Below, piece after piece: positions 6,807 through 15,996 of a DNA stretch of 48,855 nucleotides. Made by a program: the position numbers and the translations under genes. The DNA is taken from positions 13,043-61,897 of the forward strand of contig NZ_SMAF01000017.1 in the NCBI RefSeq assembly GCF_004343305.1, read 5' to 3'. The stretch comes from Pseudofulvimonas gallinarii. GTDB taxonomy: Bacteria > Pseudomonadota > Gammaproteobacteria > Xanthomonadales > UBA2363. Within the stretch, counting starts at the first letter, position 1. Each line of letters starts with the position of its first letter. The notes beneath the pieces were generated by a model, which saw only the letters and a program-made list of their open reading frames with translations, was not told the DNA's origin and ran no database searches.

Positions 6807-8180
6807 TCAGGAACCGCGTGCGGCGCGGGCCGGATGCGAACGGCGGCTGCCGTCGGCCGGCTTGGCGGCGGCGTGGCCGTGGCCATGCGGGCGACCGTTG
6901 CCACCCCCGTCACGACCGCGGCCACGCGGCGCCTGGCCGTTGGGGCGCGGGCGCTGCTGGTTGCGACGCGACGGCTGGTTGCCGGCCGGGCGACGCTGCG
7001 CGTTGCCGCCACCGCCATGACCCATGCGCAGCGCTTCAAGCGGTTCGAAGCCTTCGACGACTTCGCTGTCGATTTCGCGACCGAGAAGGCGCTGGATGTC
7101 ACGCAACTGGCCGGCCTCGGCGGCGCAGACCAGCGAGATCGCCTGGCCGTCGGCACCGGCACGGCCGGTGCGGCCAATGCGGTGCACGTAATCCTCCGCG
7201 ACCATCGGCAGCTCGTAATTGATGACCGCGGGCAGCTGGTCGATGTCGATGCCGCGCGCGGCGATATCGGTGGCGACCATGACCGTGGCGCGGCCGTCCT
7301 TGAAGTCCTTCAGCGCGCGCGTGCGCGCACCCTGGCTCTTGTTGCCGTGGATCACCGCGCAGCGCACGCCATGCGCTTCAAGGTGCCGCGCCAGCTTGTC
7401 GGAGCCGTGCTTCGTGCGTGCGAACACCAGCGTCTGCCGGCGGCTGTCGCGGCTGAGCAGCTCCAGCAGCACGTCGCGCTTGCGCGCGGCATCGACCGGA
7501 TGGACGCGGTGGGTGACGGTCGCGGCGACGCTGTTGCGCGCGGCGATCTGCACCTGCGCCGGGTTGCGCATGAACTGCTGCGCCAGCGCCTTGATCTCGT
7601 CGGCGAAGGTCGCCGAGAAAAGCAGCGTCTGGCGGTTCTGGCGCGGCAGCACGCCGAGGATGCGCTTCATCGCCGGCAGGAAGCCCATGTCGAGCATGCG
7701 GTCGGCTTCGTCGAGCACGAGGATCTCGATGCCGGACAGGTCCACCGTGCGACGTTCCATGTGGTCGATGAGGCGACCCGGCGTGGCGACGAGGATGTCG
7801 ACGCCGCGACGCAGCGTGTCGATCTGCGGCTGCATGCCGACGCCGCCGAAGATCACGCCGGTGCGCACGCGCAGGTGGCGGCCGTAGGCGCGCAGGCTTT
7901 CATTGACCTGGGCAGCCAGCTCGCGCGTCGGCGTCAGCACCAGCGCACGCGGCTTCTTGCCGGCGACGGCCGGGCGGCCGCTGCCCGTGAGCAGGCGCTG
8001 CAGCACCGGCAGCGAGAACGCGGCCGTCTTGCCGGTGCCGGTCTGGGCGCCGGCCATCAGGTCGCGGCCTTCCAGCACCAGCGGGATGGCTTCGGACTGG
8101 ATCGGCGTCGGCGTCGCGTAGCCCAGTTCGTTGAGCGCGCGCGAAAGTTCGGGCGCGAGCCCGAGGGAATCGAATGTCAT
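6807..8180 (-). CDS. rhlE: DEAD-box ATP-dependent RNA helicase, RhlE-like
   Basis: A 457-residue helicase. The Q motif is TPIQSEA near residue 25, Walker A is AQTGTGKT at 45-52, and then come PTRELA, TPGRLIDH, DEAD in VLDEADRML, and SATFA. The second RecA domain carries VFARTK, TDIAARGIDI and HRIGRTGRAG. From about residue 370 the protein is a Gly/Arg/Asn-rich basic tail, typical of RhlE-group helicases and used for RNA binding. The likely role is RNA remodelling in ribosome assembly, decay or cold adaptation. The start at 8180 opens with the family's MTFDSLGL. A leader of more than 400 bp without a gene precedes it. Confidence 0.93.
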   Translation of the reverse strand: MTFDSLGLAPELSRALNELGYATPTPIQSEAIPLVLEGRDLMAGAQTGTGKTAAFSLPVLQRLLTGSGRPAVAGKKPRALVLTPTRELAAQVNESLRAYGRHLRVRTGVIFGGVGMQPQIDTLRRGVDILVATPGRLIDHMERRTVDLSGIEILVLDEADRMLDMGFLPAMKRILGVLPRQNRQTLLFSATFADEIKALAQQFMRNPAQVQIAARNSVAATVTHRVHPVDAARKRDVLLELLSRDSRRQTLVFARTKHGSDKLARHLEAHGVRCAVIHGNKSQGARTRALKDFKDGRATVMVATDIAARGIDIDQLPAVINYELPMVAEDYVHRIGRTGRAGADGQAISLVCAAEAGQLRDIQRLLGREIDSEVVEGFEPLEALRMGHGGGGNAQRRPAGNQPSRRNQQRPRPNGQAPRGRGRDGGGNGRPHGHGHAAAKPADGSRRSHPARAARGS

Positions 8181-8614
8181 GTCGGTAACTCCAGTGCACA
8201 CCGGCAGTGGCTGCTGGCGTGTCGGTCCGGAGCGTTCCTGGATGAAGCCGCGCTGCGGACGCAATGATCGGTAGCAGCCGGGACACGTATTGTCCGGGCT
8301 GGCGTGGCGGCGGTAACCGATCGGCGGGACGGCGGTCGAAGGACCGCGTCGACAAGGAAAGTCGGAAGACGACGCTACTGACGCGACGCAGCATAGGGCA
8401 GCCGCCCGCCTGGCGCCAGCAATTCCGCATTGTCCATTCAGTTTCATCCCGGGTGCGCGCGTGTCGTCCAGACCTTCGGTGACGCTTCCTGCATCCAGGG
8501 GCAGCGTGGGGACTGAATGGTCGCGAGCGGCAGCCCGGGGCGGTGACCTTCGGCACGTGCGCGCCCGGACCCGGCCCTGCAGGCTGGTGCCGTGACTGCA
8601 CAGGAGAACGAGCG
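8181..8614. other. Divergent intergenic region between the helicase and a membrane protein gene
   Basis: 434 bp without a credible gene. It must hold both divergent promoters; no confident -35/-10 pair was found. An imperfect inverted repeat (AGCCGGGACA / TGTCCGGGCT around CGTAT) lies at 8276-8300. A long leader upstream of an RhlE-type helicase could be regulatory, but nothing in the sequence proves this. Confidence 0.5.
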
Positions 8615-8950
8615 ATGAGAGACGTGGCGATCGTGATCGGCCTGATTCTGGGCGGCATCGTGCTGTCGGCGCTGGCCTGGCCGCTGCTCGTCCTCGCCGG
8701 CATCGGTGTCGGCGTGGCCGGCCTGTTCGGCGGACGCACCGCCGCCCTGGTCCCGGCCGCCTTCGTGGCGGGTGCGCTCGGTGTCGTCGGACTGCTGTTC
8801 CGTGTCGTCGGTGCCGTTGCCGGCGCGGTCCTGTCGGTGGTGGTCGGCATCGTCTCGTCGCTGCTGCCGCTGCTGCTCATCCTCTTCGGTGGCTGGTGGC
8901 TGCTGCGCGGTTCGCGCCGCGGTCGCCGTCCGACCGCATCCGTCGCCTGA
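8615..8950 (+). CDS. Small integral membrane protein of unknown function
   Basis: A 111-residue, very hydrophobic protein with three to four predicted membrane segments (about residues 5-25, 30-47, 50-75 and 78-97) and an Arg-rich cytoplasmic tail (RGSRRGRRP). The ATG at 8615 has a good Shine-Dalgarno site (AGGAGA, 8602-8607). I do not recognise a family. It resembles the small Gly/Val/Leu-rich membrane proteins often annotated as hypothetical in Lysobacterales. It is not obviously in an operon with the next gene, which starts about 160 bp downstream. Confidence 0.75.
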   Translation: MRDVAIVIGLILGGIVLSALAWPLLVLAGIGVGVAGLFGGRTAALVPAAFVAGALGVVGLLFRVVGAVAGAVLSVVVGIVSSLLPLLLILFGGWWLLRGSRRGRRPTASVA

Positions 8951-9113
8951 TGGCGCGGGTCGACGACGGCGGCTGCATCATCGCAGCGGCCGTTGCTTTG
9001 TGTGCCGTTTGCTGATTGTGGACAGGGCGGGGTCGCGGGTTTCCGGCGTGACGAATCGTTAACGGTGGGCCGGCTAGGCTTCGCCACCTTTTCGAGTGGA
9101 GCGGAGCGGGGTG

Positions 9114-9836
9114 GTGGATCGCGGGCGTCTGCTGATCGCATCGACGGTGGTGGCGGGCCATGTGCTCATGGCCATGCTGTTCGCGCATGCGATGCGCCCG
9201 GCGCCGCGGCCGGTGTCGGATGGCGAGGCGATGGTGGTGATCGATCTGTCGCTGTGGCCGCAGCCAGAGCCCGAACCCGAACCGGCAGTCGTTGCGGCGC
9301 CGGAAGAGGCGTCGCCCTCGGCCACCGATACGTCGACTGGACCTGAGCCTCTCGCCGCGCCGGCGGTGCCTGCGCCGGCGCGTGCGCAGCGCGCACCAGC
9401 GTCGGCAGGCATGGAGGCGGTGATCGCCGGTCCGGAAGAACCGGCGCCGGCGCAATGGCGCGTGGCGCCGTCGGAGGATCCGTTCGCGCGGCCATCCGAT
9501 CCGGTGGAACGGGGTTTCGGTCGACGCGGGCAGCCCGCGTTGCCGTCGGTGACGCGTCCGCGAATCGCCGGCGAAGCGCCACCCAATCCGGTGATTCCGC
9601 AGCAGCGGATGCGTCGGCGGATGGGGCCCGGCGAGGTGGTGCAGGTCCTTGGCAGCCTGATCGGCGGCGGACCGGATGCCCCGGTGGAAGCGCCCTGCGG
9701 TGGGCGCTTGAATGGCGGTGAAAACGTCGGGCGCGCGTTCTCGCCAGCCTGGAACAAGCATTACGGCTGCAGCGAAGATCGCGATGCGGACGACTTCGAC
9801 GGCACCTTCGCGCAGCCACCGGGAACGGTGCGCTGA
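9114..9836 (+). CDS. Single-pass, Pro/Glu-rich TonB-like hypothetical protein
   Basis: A protein of about 240 residues with an N-terminal membrane segment (LLIASTVVAGHVLMAMLFAHA), then a periplasmic region rich in Pro, Glu and Ala (PQPEPEPEP, PAPARAQ) like the stalk of TonB. The C-terminal part (residues about 190-240, with GGRLNGGENVGRAFSP and KHYGCSEDRD) contains two Cys residues and does not look like the TonB C-terminal domain. The start is uncertain: GTG codons at 9096, 9111 and 9114 are in frame, and 9114 has the best spacing to GGAG at 9103-9106. Function unknown; a stalk-like envelope protein is the cautious reading. Confidence 0.7.
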   Translation: MDRGRLLIASTVVAGHVLMAMLFAHAMRPAPRPVSDGEAMVVIDLSLWPQPEPEPEPAVVAAPEEASPSATDTSTGPEPLAAPAVPAPARAQRAPASAGMEAVIAGPEEPAPAQWRVAPSEDPFARPSDPVERGFGRRGQPALPSVTRPRIAGEAPPNPVIPQQRMRRRMGPGEVVQVLGSLIGGGPDAPVEAPCGGRLNGGENVGRAFSPAWNKHYGCSEDRDADDFDGTFAQPPGTVR

Positions 9837-9843
9837 ACGCGAA

Positions 9844-9870
9844 CGTCGGGACGGCATGGCCGTCCCGACG
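9844..9870. terminator. Bidirectional hairpin between convergent genes
   Basis: CGTCGGGACGGC and GCCGTCCCGACG form a perfect 12-bp stem with a 3-nt loop, placed in the 49-bp gap between the convergent TonB-like gene and the M3 peptidase gene. It probably ends transcription from both sides. Confidence 0.65.
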
Positions 9871-9885
9871 GCGCATCATCAGGGC

Positions 9886-12048
9886 TCAGTCCCTGAGGCC
9901 GCGATACTCCAGCAGCGCATCGACCTTGGCGTCGCCGCCACGGAAAGCGCGGTACAGCTCGGTCAGGTCGCTGGTGTGGCCGCGTGACAGGATGCCGTCA
10001 CGGAAGGCCTGGCCGGCCTTGCGCGACAGGCCGCCGTTCTCGGTGAACCAGGCGAAGCCGTCGCGCGCCAGTACTTCGGCCTGGAAGTAGGCGTAGTAAC
10101 CGGCCGAGTAGCCGCCGCCCCAGATGTGCGCGAAGTACGGCGTGCGGTAGCGCGGCGGGACTTCGGCCAGGTCGATGTTGTAACGCTTCAGCGCATCGGC
10201 CTCGAAGGCCTCGACATCGGCGATGTCGGCGGCGTCGGCCGGCAGCGCATGCCAGGCCTGGTCGAGCAGCGCAGCGGCCAGGTACTCGGTGGTCGCGTAG
10301 CCCTGGTTGAAGCTGCGCGAAGCCATCAGCTTCCCGAGCAGGTCGGCCGGCAGCGGTTCGCCGGTCTGGTGGTGGCGCGCGTAGTTCGCCAGCACGGTCG
10401 GGTGCGTCGCCCACTGCTCGTTGATCTGCGACGGGAACTCGACGAAATCGCGCGGCACGTTGGTACCGGCCAGCGACGGATAGCGCGTGTTCGAGAACAT
10501 GCCGTGCAGGGCGTGGCCGAACTCGTGGAACGTCGTGATGACGTCGTCGAAGGACAGCAGGGCCGGCTGGCCGGCAGCCGGCTTGGTGTAGTTGCAGACG
10601 TTGTACACGACCGGGATGGCGCCGGTCAGGCCGTTCTGCTCGACGAAGTTGCCCATCCAGGCGCCGCCGCTCTTGCTCGGGCGGGCGAAGAAGTCGGCGT
10701 AGAACAGCGCCAGCTGCTTGCCGTCCTCGTCAAGCACGTCGAACACGCGCACGTCGGGATGATAGACGGGAATGTCGCTGCGCTCGCGGAAGGTGATGCC
10801 GTAAAGCTGCGTGGCGGCGAAGAAGACGCCGTCATTCAGCACGCGATCCAGCTCGAAATACGGCTTGACCTGGTTCTCGTCGATCTGGAACTCGGCCTGG
10901 CGGACCTGCTGGGCGTAGAAGTCCCAGTCGGACGCGGCCAGCTTGAAGCCGCCGCCCTGCTGGTCGATCAGCGCCTGGATGCGCGCAGCCTCGGCGCGCG
11001 CCTTGGCGGTCGCCGCCGGCACGGTGTCGGTGAGCAGGCGGATCGCGGCTTCCGGCGTGCCGGCCATCTGGTCGGCGAGGCCATAGGCGGCGTAATTGTC
11101 GAAGCCCAGCAGCCGGGCGCGTTCGGCGCGCAGCGAGGCCAGCTCGCGCACCAGCTCGCGGGTGTCGTTGCCGTCGCCGCGGCTGGCACGCTGCTCCGAC
11201 GCCGCCAGCACGCGGGCACGCAGCTCCCGGTTCTTCAGCGACACCAGCACCGGCTGCTGCGTGGTGTTGAGCAGCGGCAGCAGCCACTTGCCTTCATGGC
11301 CGGCGGCCTTCGCGGCTTCGGCAGCCGCGGCGATGTCGCCTTCGTCGAGGCCGTCGAGCTGGGTGACGTCATCGACCAGGACGCCGCCGGCATTGCTGGC
11401 GGCCAGCAGGCGCTGGCTGAACTGCGTGGACAGCGCCGATTCGCGCTGGTTGATCTCGCGCAGGCGGGCCTGGCTGGCGTCGTCGAGCAGCGCGCCGGCG
11501 CGCTCGAAGCGGCGCTGGTAGTGTTCGATCAGCGCGACCTGCTCGGCGTCGAGGCCGAGCTCGTTGCGCTGCGCGTACAGCGTCTTCACGCGCTCGAACA
11601 GCGCCTTGTCGAGGAAGATCTCGTCCTGGTGGCTGGCCAGTTTCGGCGACATCTCGGCGTCGATGGCCTGGCGCGTCTCGTTGGTGTCGGCGCCGACCAG
11701 GGAGGCGAATACGGTGTAGGCCCGGGTCAGGGTCTCGCCGCTGCGCTCCAGTGCCTCGATCGTGTTGGCGAAGGTCGGCGCTTCGCTGTTGCCGGCGATC
11801 GCGGCGACTTCCTGCAGGTGCTCGCGCATGCCCTGCTCGATGGCGGGCTTGAAATGCTCGTCGCGCAGCAGGTTGAACGGCGGCGCCTGGAACGGCAGGG
11901 TCGAAGCGGTCAGCAGCGGGTTGGCCTGGACGGCTTCGGTGCCGGTCGCGGTCGGCGTGGTCTCGGTCATGGTCGGTGCGGAGTCGGGGCTTGAACAGGC
12001 GGCCAGGGCAACGGCCACGGCCAGGACGATGGGACGGATTCGGCTCAC
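9886..12048 (-). CDS. dcp: M3 family peptidyl-dipeptidase, lipoprotein (Dcp-like)
   Basis: A 720-residue zinc metallopeptidase of the thimet oligopeptidase family (M3). The lipobox is AVALAAC (Cys18), so it should be a lipid-anchored envelope protein. The zinc motif HEFGH is at about residues 508-512, with the downstream Glu helix supplying the third ligand. NLLRDEHFKPAIEQGM near the N-terminus is typical of the Dcp/OpdA branch. Dcp removes C-terminal dipeptides from peptides. It is a single gene, convergent with the TonB-like gene and divergent from the molybdoenzyme gene across a 130-bp promoter region. Confidence 0.93.
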   Translation of the reverse strand: MSRIRPIVLAVAVALAACSSPDSAPTMTETTPTATGTEAVQANPLLTASTLPFQAPPFNLLRDEHFKPAIEQGMREHLQEVAAIAGNSEAPTFANTIEALERSGETLTRAYTVFASLVGADTNETRQAIDAEMSPKLASHQDEIFLDKALFERVKTLYAQRNELGLDAEQVALIEHYQRRFERAGALLDDASQARLREINQRESALSTQFSQRLLAASNAGGVLVDDVTQLDGLDEGDIAAAAEAAKAAGHEGKWLLPLLNTTQQPVLVSLKNRELRARVLAASEQRASRGDGNDTRELVRELASLRAERARLLGFDNYAAYGLADQMAGTPEAAIRLLTDTVPAATAKARAEAARIQALIDQQGGGFKLAASDWDFYAQQVRQAEFQIDENQVKPYFELDRVLNDGVFFAATQLYGITFRERSDIPVYHPDVRVFDVLDEDGKQLALFYADFFARPSKSGGAWMGNFVEQNGLTGAIPVVYNVCNYTKPAAGQPALLSFDDVITTFHEFGHALHGMFSNTRYPSLAGTNVPRDFVEFPSQINEQWATHPTVLANYARHHQTGEPLPADLLGKLMASRSFNQGYATTEYLAAALLDQAWHALPADAADIADVEAFEADALKRYNIDLAEVPPRYRTPYFAHIWGGGYSAGYYAYFQAEVLARDGFAWFTENGGLSRKAGQAFRDGILSRGHTSDLTELYRAFRGGDAKVDALLEYRGLRD

Positions 12049-12178
12049 AACAGGCTTCCGGATGGGATTGGAACTGCCAACGATAGCGCCAGCCGCGTCC
12101 AGGCGTATTCGTTATGGCGGCGCCAGACTTCGCTTGGGCGGCGTTACACTGCCGCCGTTTAGGCAGGAATCACACTGG

Positions 12179-14914
12179 ATGGCGCGCGTTCCCCCAGCTT
12201 CCGCGACCGGCGACCAGGTCAGGACCACGACCTGCTACATGTGCGCCTGCCGATGCGGCATCGACGTCCACCTGCGCGACGGCAAGGTCCGCTACATCCA
12301 GGGCAATCCGCGCCATCCGGTGAACCGCGGCGTGCTCTGCGCCAAAGGCAACGCCGGCATCATGCAGCACAATTCGCCGGCGCGGCTGCGCAAGCCGCTG
12401 CTTCGCGTCGGCGAGCGCGGCGAACGTGCCTTCCGCGAAATCGAATGGGACGAGGCGCTGGCCATCGCCAGCGGCTGGCTGTCGCGCGTGCGTGCCGAGG
12501 ACCCGGACCGGTTGGCCTTCTTCACCGGCCGCGACCAGAGCCAGGCGCTGACCGGCTGGTGGGCGCAGCAGTTCGGTACCGTGAACTACGCGGCGCATGG
12601 CGGCTTCTGCTCGGTGAACATGGCCGCCGCCGGCATGTACACCTACGGCGGTTCGTTCTGGGAGTTCGGCGAGCCGGACTGGGCGCACACGCGCTACCTG
12701 ATGATGTGGGGCGTGGCCGAGGACCACGATTCCAATCCGATCAAGCTCGGCCTGGGACAGCTGAAGGCGCGCGGCGCCAAGATCGTCGTCGTCAATCCGG
12801 TGCGCAGCGGTTATGGCGCCGTCGCCGATGAATGGATCGGCATCCGGCCCGGCACCGACGGCCTGTTCGCGATGGCGCTGATCCACGAGCTGCTGCGTGC
12901 CGACCGCATCGACCTGGATTACCTGGTGCGCCACACCAACGCGCACTGGCTGGTGATCGACGATCGCGGTGCGCCGGACGACGGCATGATCGCGCGCGAC
13001 AGCGAGGGCCGGCCGCTGTGCTTCGACCGCGGCAGCGGCACGCTCGCCGATGCGCTGGGCTGTGGCATCCAGCCGGCGGTGGTCGGCGACTTCACGCTGG
13101 CGGATGGACGGCGCGCACGACCGTCATTCCAGCTGCTTGCGCAGCGCTACCTGGATCCGCAGTACGGGCCGGATGCGGTCGCCGAACGCTGCGGCATCCC
13201 GGCCGACACCATCCGCCGCATCGCCGCCGAACTGGCACACGCCGCATTCGAGCAGAGTTTCGTGCTGCCGCAGTCGTGGACCGATGTGCATGGCCGCCGC
13301 CATGAAGGCTTCGTCGCGCGTCCGGTGAGCATGCACGCGATGCGTGGCATCGCCGCGCACGCCAACGGCTTCCACACCTGTCGCGCGCTGCATGTGCTGC
13401 AGATGCTCCTGGGCAGCATCGATGCGCCCGGCGGCCACCGTTTCCAGCCGCCGTACCCGAAGGGCACGCCGCCGGGCAACCGCCCGGGCAAGACGCGACG
13501 CCCCGACGGCACCCTGGATGCGGCGCCATTGGGATACCCGCAGTCGCCGCAGGACCTGCTGGTCGACGCCGACGGCCAGCCGCGACGCCTCGACAAGGCG
13601 TTTTCCTGGCAGCATCCGCTGGCCGTGCACGGGATGATGCACAGCGTGATCCGCAACGCCTGGGCCGGCGATCCGTATCCCGTCGATACGCTTTTCATGT
13701 TCATGGCGAACATGAGCTGGAACTCGGCGATGAACACGCGGCAGACGCAGAAGATGCTCGCCGACCGCGATCCCGCCACCGGCGAGTACCGCATCCCGCG
13801 CATCATCTACGTCGATGCCTACGATTCGGAGATGGTGGCCTGGGCCGACCTGGTCCTGCCCGACACCACGTACCTGGAGCGTTACGACTGCATCTCGGTG
13901 CTGGACCGTCCGATCTCGGAAGCCGACGCCGCCATCGATGCGATCCGCCAGCCCGTGGTCGCGCCGGACCGCGACGTGCGGCCGTTCCAGGACGTGCTGC
14001 TGGATCTCGGTGCCCGCCTCGGCCTGCCGGGCATGGTGCGCGAGGATGGCAGCGCGCGTTATCCGGGCGGCTATGCCGACTACATCGCCAACCACGAGCG
14101 CGCGCCGGGCGTCGGCCTGCTGATCGGCCATCGTGGCGAGCAGGGCGACACGGTCGGCAAGGGCGCGCCGAATCCGGCGCAGCTGGAGGCCTATGCGGCC
14201 GACGACTGTTTCTTCTCGGCGCCCGTTCCCGAGGCCGGCCTCTACTACAAGATGGCGAACCGGGATTACCTGGACTGGGCGCAGCAACTGGGTTTCCTGC
14301 CGCCGGCCAAGGGCCGGGGATCGCGCGAGGAACTGGTGTTCCAGCTCTACGGCGAAACCCTGCAGCGCTTCCGCCTTGCGGCGCGTGGCCACGGCGAGGT
14401 GCAGCCGCCCGACGCCGAACGCGCACGCGTCGAACGCTTCTTCGATCCGCTGCCGTTCTGGTACGCGCCGTTCGAACACGTCGATGCCACGGCCGACGAC
14501 TATCCGCTGTCGGCGCTTACGCAACGACCGATGTTCATGTACCACGCCTGGGGTTCGCAGAACCGCTGGCTGCGCCAGATCGCCGCGCGCAACGTCTTGT
14601 ACGTGCATCCGGACACGGCGGCCGAACACGGCGTGCAGCCCGGCGAGCGCGTGCGCGTCGAGAGCGCGCATGCGGCCATCGAGGCCGAGGTCGGCCTGCA
14701 CGAAGGCGTCGAGCCGGGCACCGTCTGGACCTGGAACGCCATCGGCAAGCAGAAGGGTGCGTGGAAACTCGCCGGCAACGCGCCGGAGTTCCGTCGCGGT
14801 TTCCTGCTCAACCACCTGATCCCGGAACGACGCGCCGACGGCTACGCCCATGCCGATCCGGTCACCGGCCAGGCGGCGTGGTTCGACCTGCGCGTGCGCC
14901 TGCGCAAGCTCTGA
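12179..14914 (+). CDS. Molybdopterin oxidoreductase, SoeA/PhsA-like catalytic subunit
   Basis: A 911-residue enzyme of the DMSO-reductase superfamily. The N-terminal [4Fe-4S] ligands are C19, C22, C26 and C54 (CYMCACRCG...VLCAKG). The probable molybdenum ligand is C144 in GGFCSVNMAAAG, as in thiosulfate/polysulfide reductases. The stretch GGSFWEFGEPDW followed by GVAEDHDSNPIK closely recalls SoeA, the cytoplasmic sulfite dehydrogenase. The C-terminal part (from about residue 770) is the molybdopterin-dinucleotide-binding domain (VLYVHPDTAAEHGVQPGERV). There is no Tat signal, so it is cytoplasmic. No SoeB-like ferredoxin or SoeC-like membrane subunit lies beside it. ATG 12179 is taken because the Fe-S motif follows at once; longer in-frame starts overlap dcp. 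The substrate is inferred only by similarity. Confidence 0.88.
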   Translation: MARVPPASATGDQVRTTTCYMCACRCGIDVHLRDGKVRYIQGNPRHPVNRGVLCAKGNAGIMQHNSPARLRKPLLRVGERGERAFREIEWDEALAIASGWLSRVRAEDPDRLAFFTGRDQSQALTGWWAQQFGTVNYAAHGGFCSVNMAAAGMYTYGGSFWEFGEPDWAHTRYLMMWGVAEDHDSNPIKLGLGQLKARGAKIVVVNPVRSGYGAVADEWIGIRPGTDGLFAMALIHELLRADRIDLDYLVRHTNAHWLVIDDRGAPDDGMIARDSEGRPLCFDRGSGTLADALGCGIQPAVVGDFTLADGRRARPSFQLLAQRYLDPQYGPDAVAERCGIPADTIRRIAAELAHAAFEQSFVLPQSWTDVHGRRHEGFVARPVSMHAMRGIAAHANGFHTCRALHVLQMLLGSIDAPGGHRFQPPYPKGTPPGNRPGKTRRPDGTLDAAPLGYPQSPQDLLVDADGQPRRLDKAFSWQHPLAVHGMMHSVIRNAWAGDPYPVDTLFMFMANMSWNSAMNTRQTQKMLADRDPATGEYRIPRIIYVDAYDSEMVAWADLVLPDTTYLERYDCISVLDRPISEADAAIDAIRQPVVAPDRDVRPFQDVLLDLGARLGLPGMVREDGSARYPGGYADYIANHERAPGVGLLIGHRGEQGDTVGKGAPNPAQLEAYAADDCFFSAPVPEAGLYYKMANRDYLDWAQQLGFLPPAKGRGSREELVFQLYGETLQRFRLAARGHGEVQPPDAERARVERFFDPLPFWYAPFEHVDATADDYPLSALTQRPMFMYHAWGSQNRWLRQIAARNVLYVHPDTAAEHGVQPGERVRVESAHAAIEAEVGLHEGVEPGTVWTWNAIGKQKGAWKLAGNAPEFRRGFLLNHLIPERRADGYAHADPVTGQAAWFDLRVRLRKL

Positions 14915-15006
14915 GCGTTTCGGCACCTTTAGGCGGCGGGCGTGGCCTGCCCGCGAATTGCCACAAGTGCCGGCGATGATGTCGGCGCCATAGCCTGAGT
15001 CCCGCC

Positions 15007-15930
15007 ATGAGAAGCCTGAGCCGCCGAGATGTCCTGAAAATGCTGCTGGCCGTGCCGGTCATCGTTTTGCCGGCCTGTGCAACGGGACGCACGAGTCCGC
15101 AACGCGATCATGGCGACGCGCTTGCCAAGCTGGAGCGGCAGCACGGCGGCCGCCTCGGCGTCTGCATCCTCGACACGGCGACCGGCGCCGAACTGCGCTG
15201 GCGCGGCGACGAACGCTTCGCCCTGTGTTCGACCTTCAAGCTGCCGCTGGCGGCGACGGTGCTGCGCGCGGTCGAGCTCGGCGAACTGGATGGCAACGCG
15301 CCTGTTCCGTTCGGGCCGGCGGATCTGGTGCCACATGCGCCAGTCGTCCAGGCGCGCCTCGACGCCGGGGTCACGTCGATGACCGCGCTGGAGCTGGCTG
15401 AAGCGGCGCAGCTCACCAGCGACAACGTCGCCGCCAACCTGCTGCTGCGCCAGCTCGGGGGACCGGCTGGCGTCACGGAAAGCTGGCGCGCGCGTGGCGA
15501 CGACGTCACCCGGCTGGACCGTTTCGAGCCAGCAATGAACCACGTCCTGCCCGGCGAGGAACACGACACCACCACGCCCTGCGCGATGGCGCGCCATGTC
15601 GCCGCGCTGGTGACCGGCGATCTGCTGTCCGCCGACTCGCGCGACCTGCTGCGGCAATGGCTGGTCGCCACGGACACCGGCCTGCGGCGCCTGCGCGCCG
15701 GCCTGCCACCCCACTGGCCGGCGGGCGACAAGACCGGCACCGGCATTGCGCCGACGATGGCGAACAAGCTCAACGACGTCGCCGTGGCCTGGCCGCCGGG
15801 GCGCGCGCCGCTGGTCGTCGCCGCCTACTACGAATCACGCGGGCACAGCCCCGGCACCTGGCGCGACGAGGAAAGCATCTTCCCGCCGATCGCCCGCATC
15901 GCGGCCGCCTGGCTCGACGGCCTGGACTGA
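15007..15930 (+). CDS. bla: Class A beta-lactamase, Tat-exported (L2-like)
   Basis: A 307-residue serine beta-lactamase. All class A elements are present: S75-T-F-K78 (nucleophile and Lys), S138-D-N140, E174 in RFEPAMN (omega loop), and K242-T-G244. The N-terminus carries a full twin-arginine motif (S5-R6-R7-D-V-L-K) and then a possible lipobox ending at C24 (VLPAC), so it may be a Tat-exported lipoprotein. C74 directly before the active Ser recalls L2 of Stenotrophomonas and KPC/SME enzymes, but no Cys follows the KTG motif to make the KPC-type disulfide. No AmpR-type regulator lies next to it. The substrate range cannot be read from the sequence. The Tat genes needed for export are in this window at 29766-31116. 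Confidence 0.93.
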   Translation: MRSLSRRDVLKMLLAVPVIVLPACATGRTSPQRDHGDALAKLERQHGGRLGVCILDTATGAELRWRGDERFALCSTFKLPLAATVLRAVELGELDGNAPVPFGPADLVPHAPVVQARLDAGVTSMTALELAEAAQLTSDNVAANLLLRQLGGPAGVTESWRARGDDVTRLDRFEPAMNHVLPGEEHDTTTPCAMARHVAALVTGDLLSADSRDLLRQWLVATDTGLRRLRAGLPPHWPAGDKTGTGIAPTMANKLNDVAVAWPPGRAPLVVAAYYESRGHSPGTWRDEESIFPPIARIAAAWLDGLD

Positions 15931-15996
15931 GGGCGCGCCGGCGCCATTGCACAGCCCACTGACGCCGGCCGTGGGGCCACCCGCCTGCGTCTTGGC

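Noticed and set aside
5358-8267. A 969-codon plus-strand open frame opposite the amidohydrolases and helicase
   Set aside because: It is an antisense shadow caused by high GC. The minus strand carries three genes with full catalytic or family motifs and signal peptides.
10126-11994. A 622-codon plus-strand open frame opposite dcp
   Set aside because: It lies antisense to the M3 peptidase, which has HEFGH and the family N-terminus; the plus-strand product has no recognisable domain.
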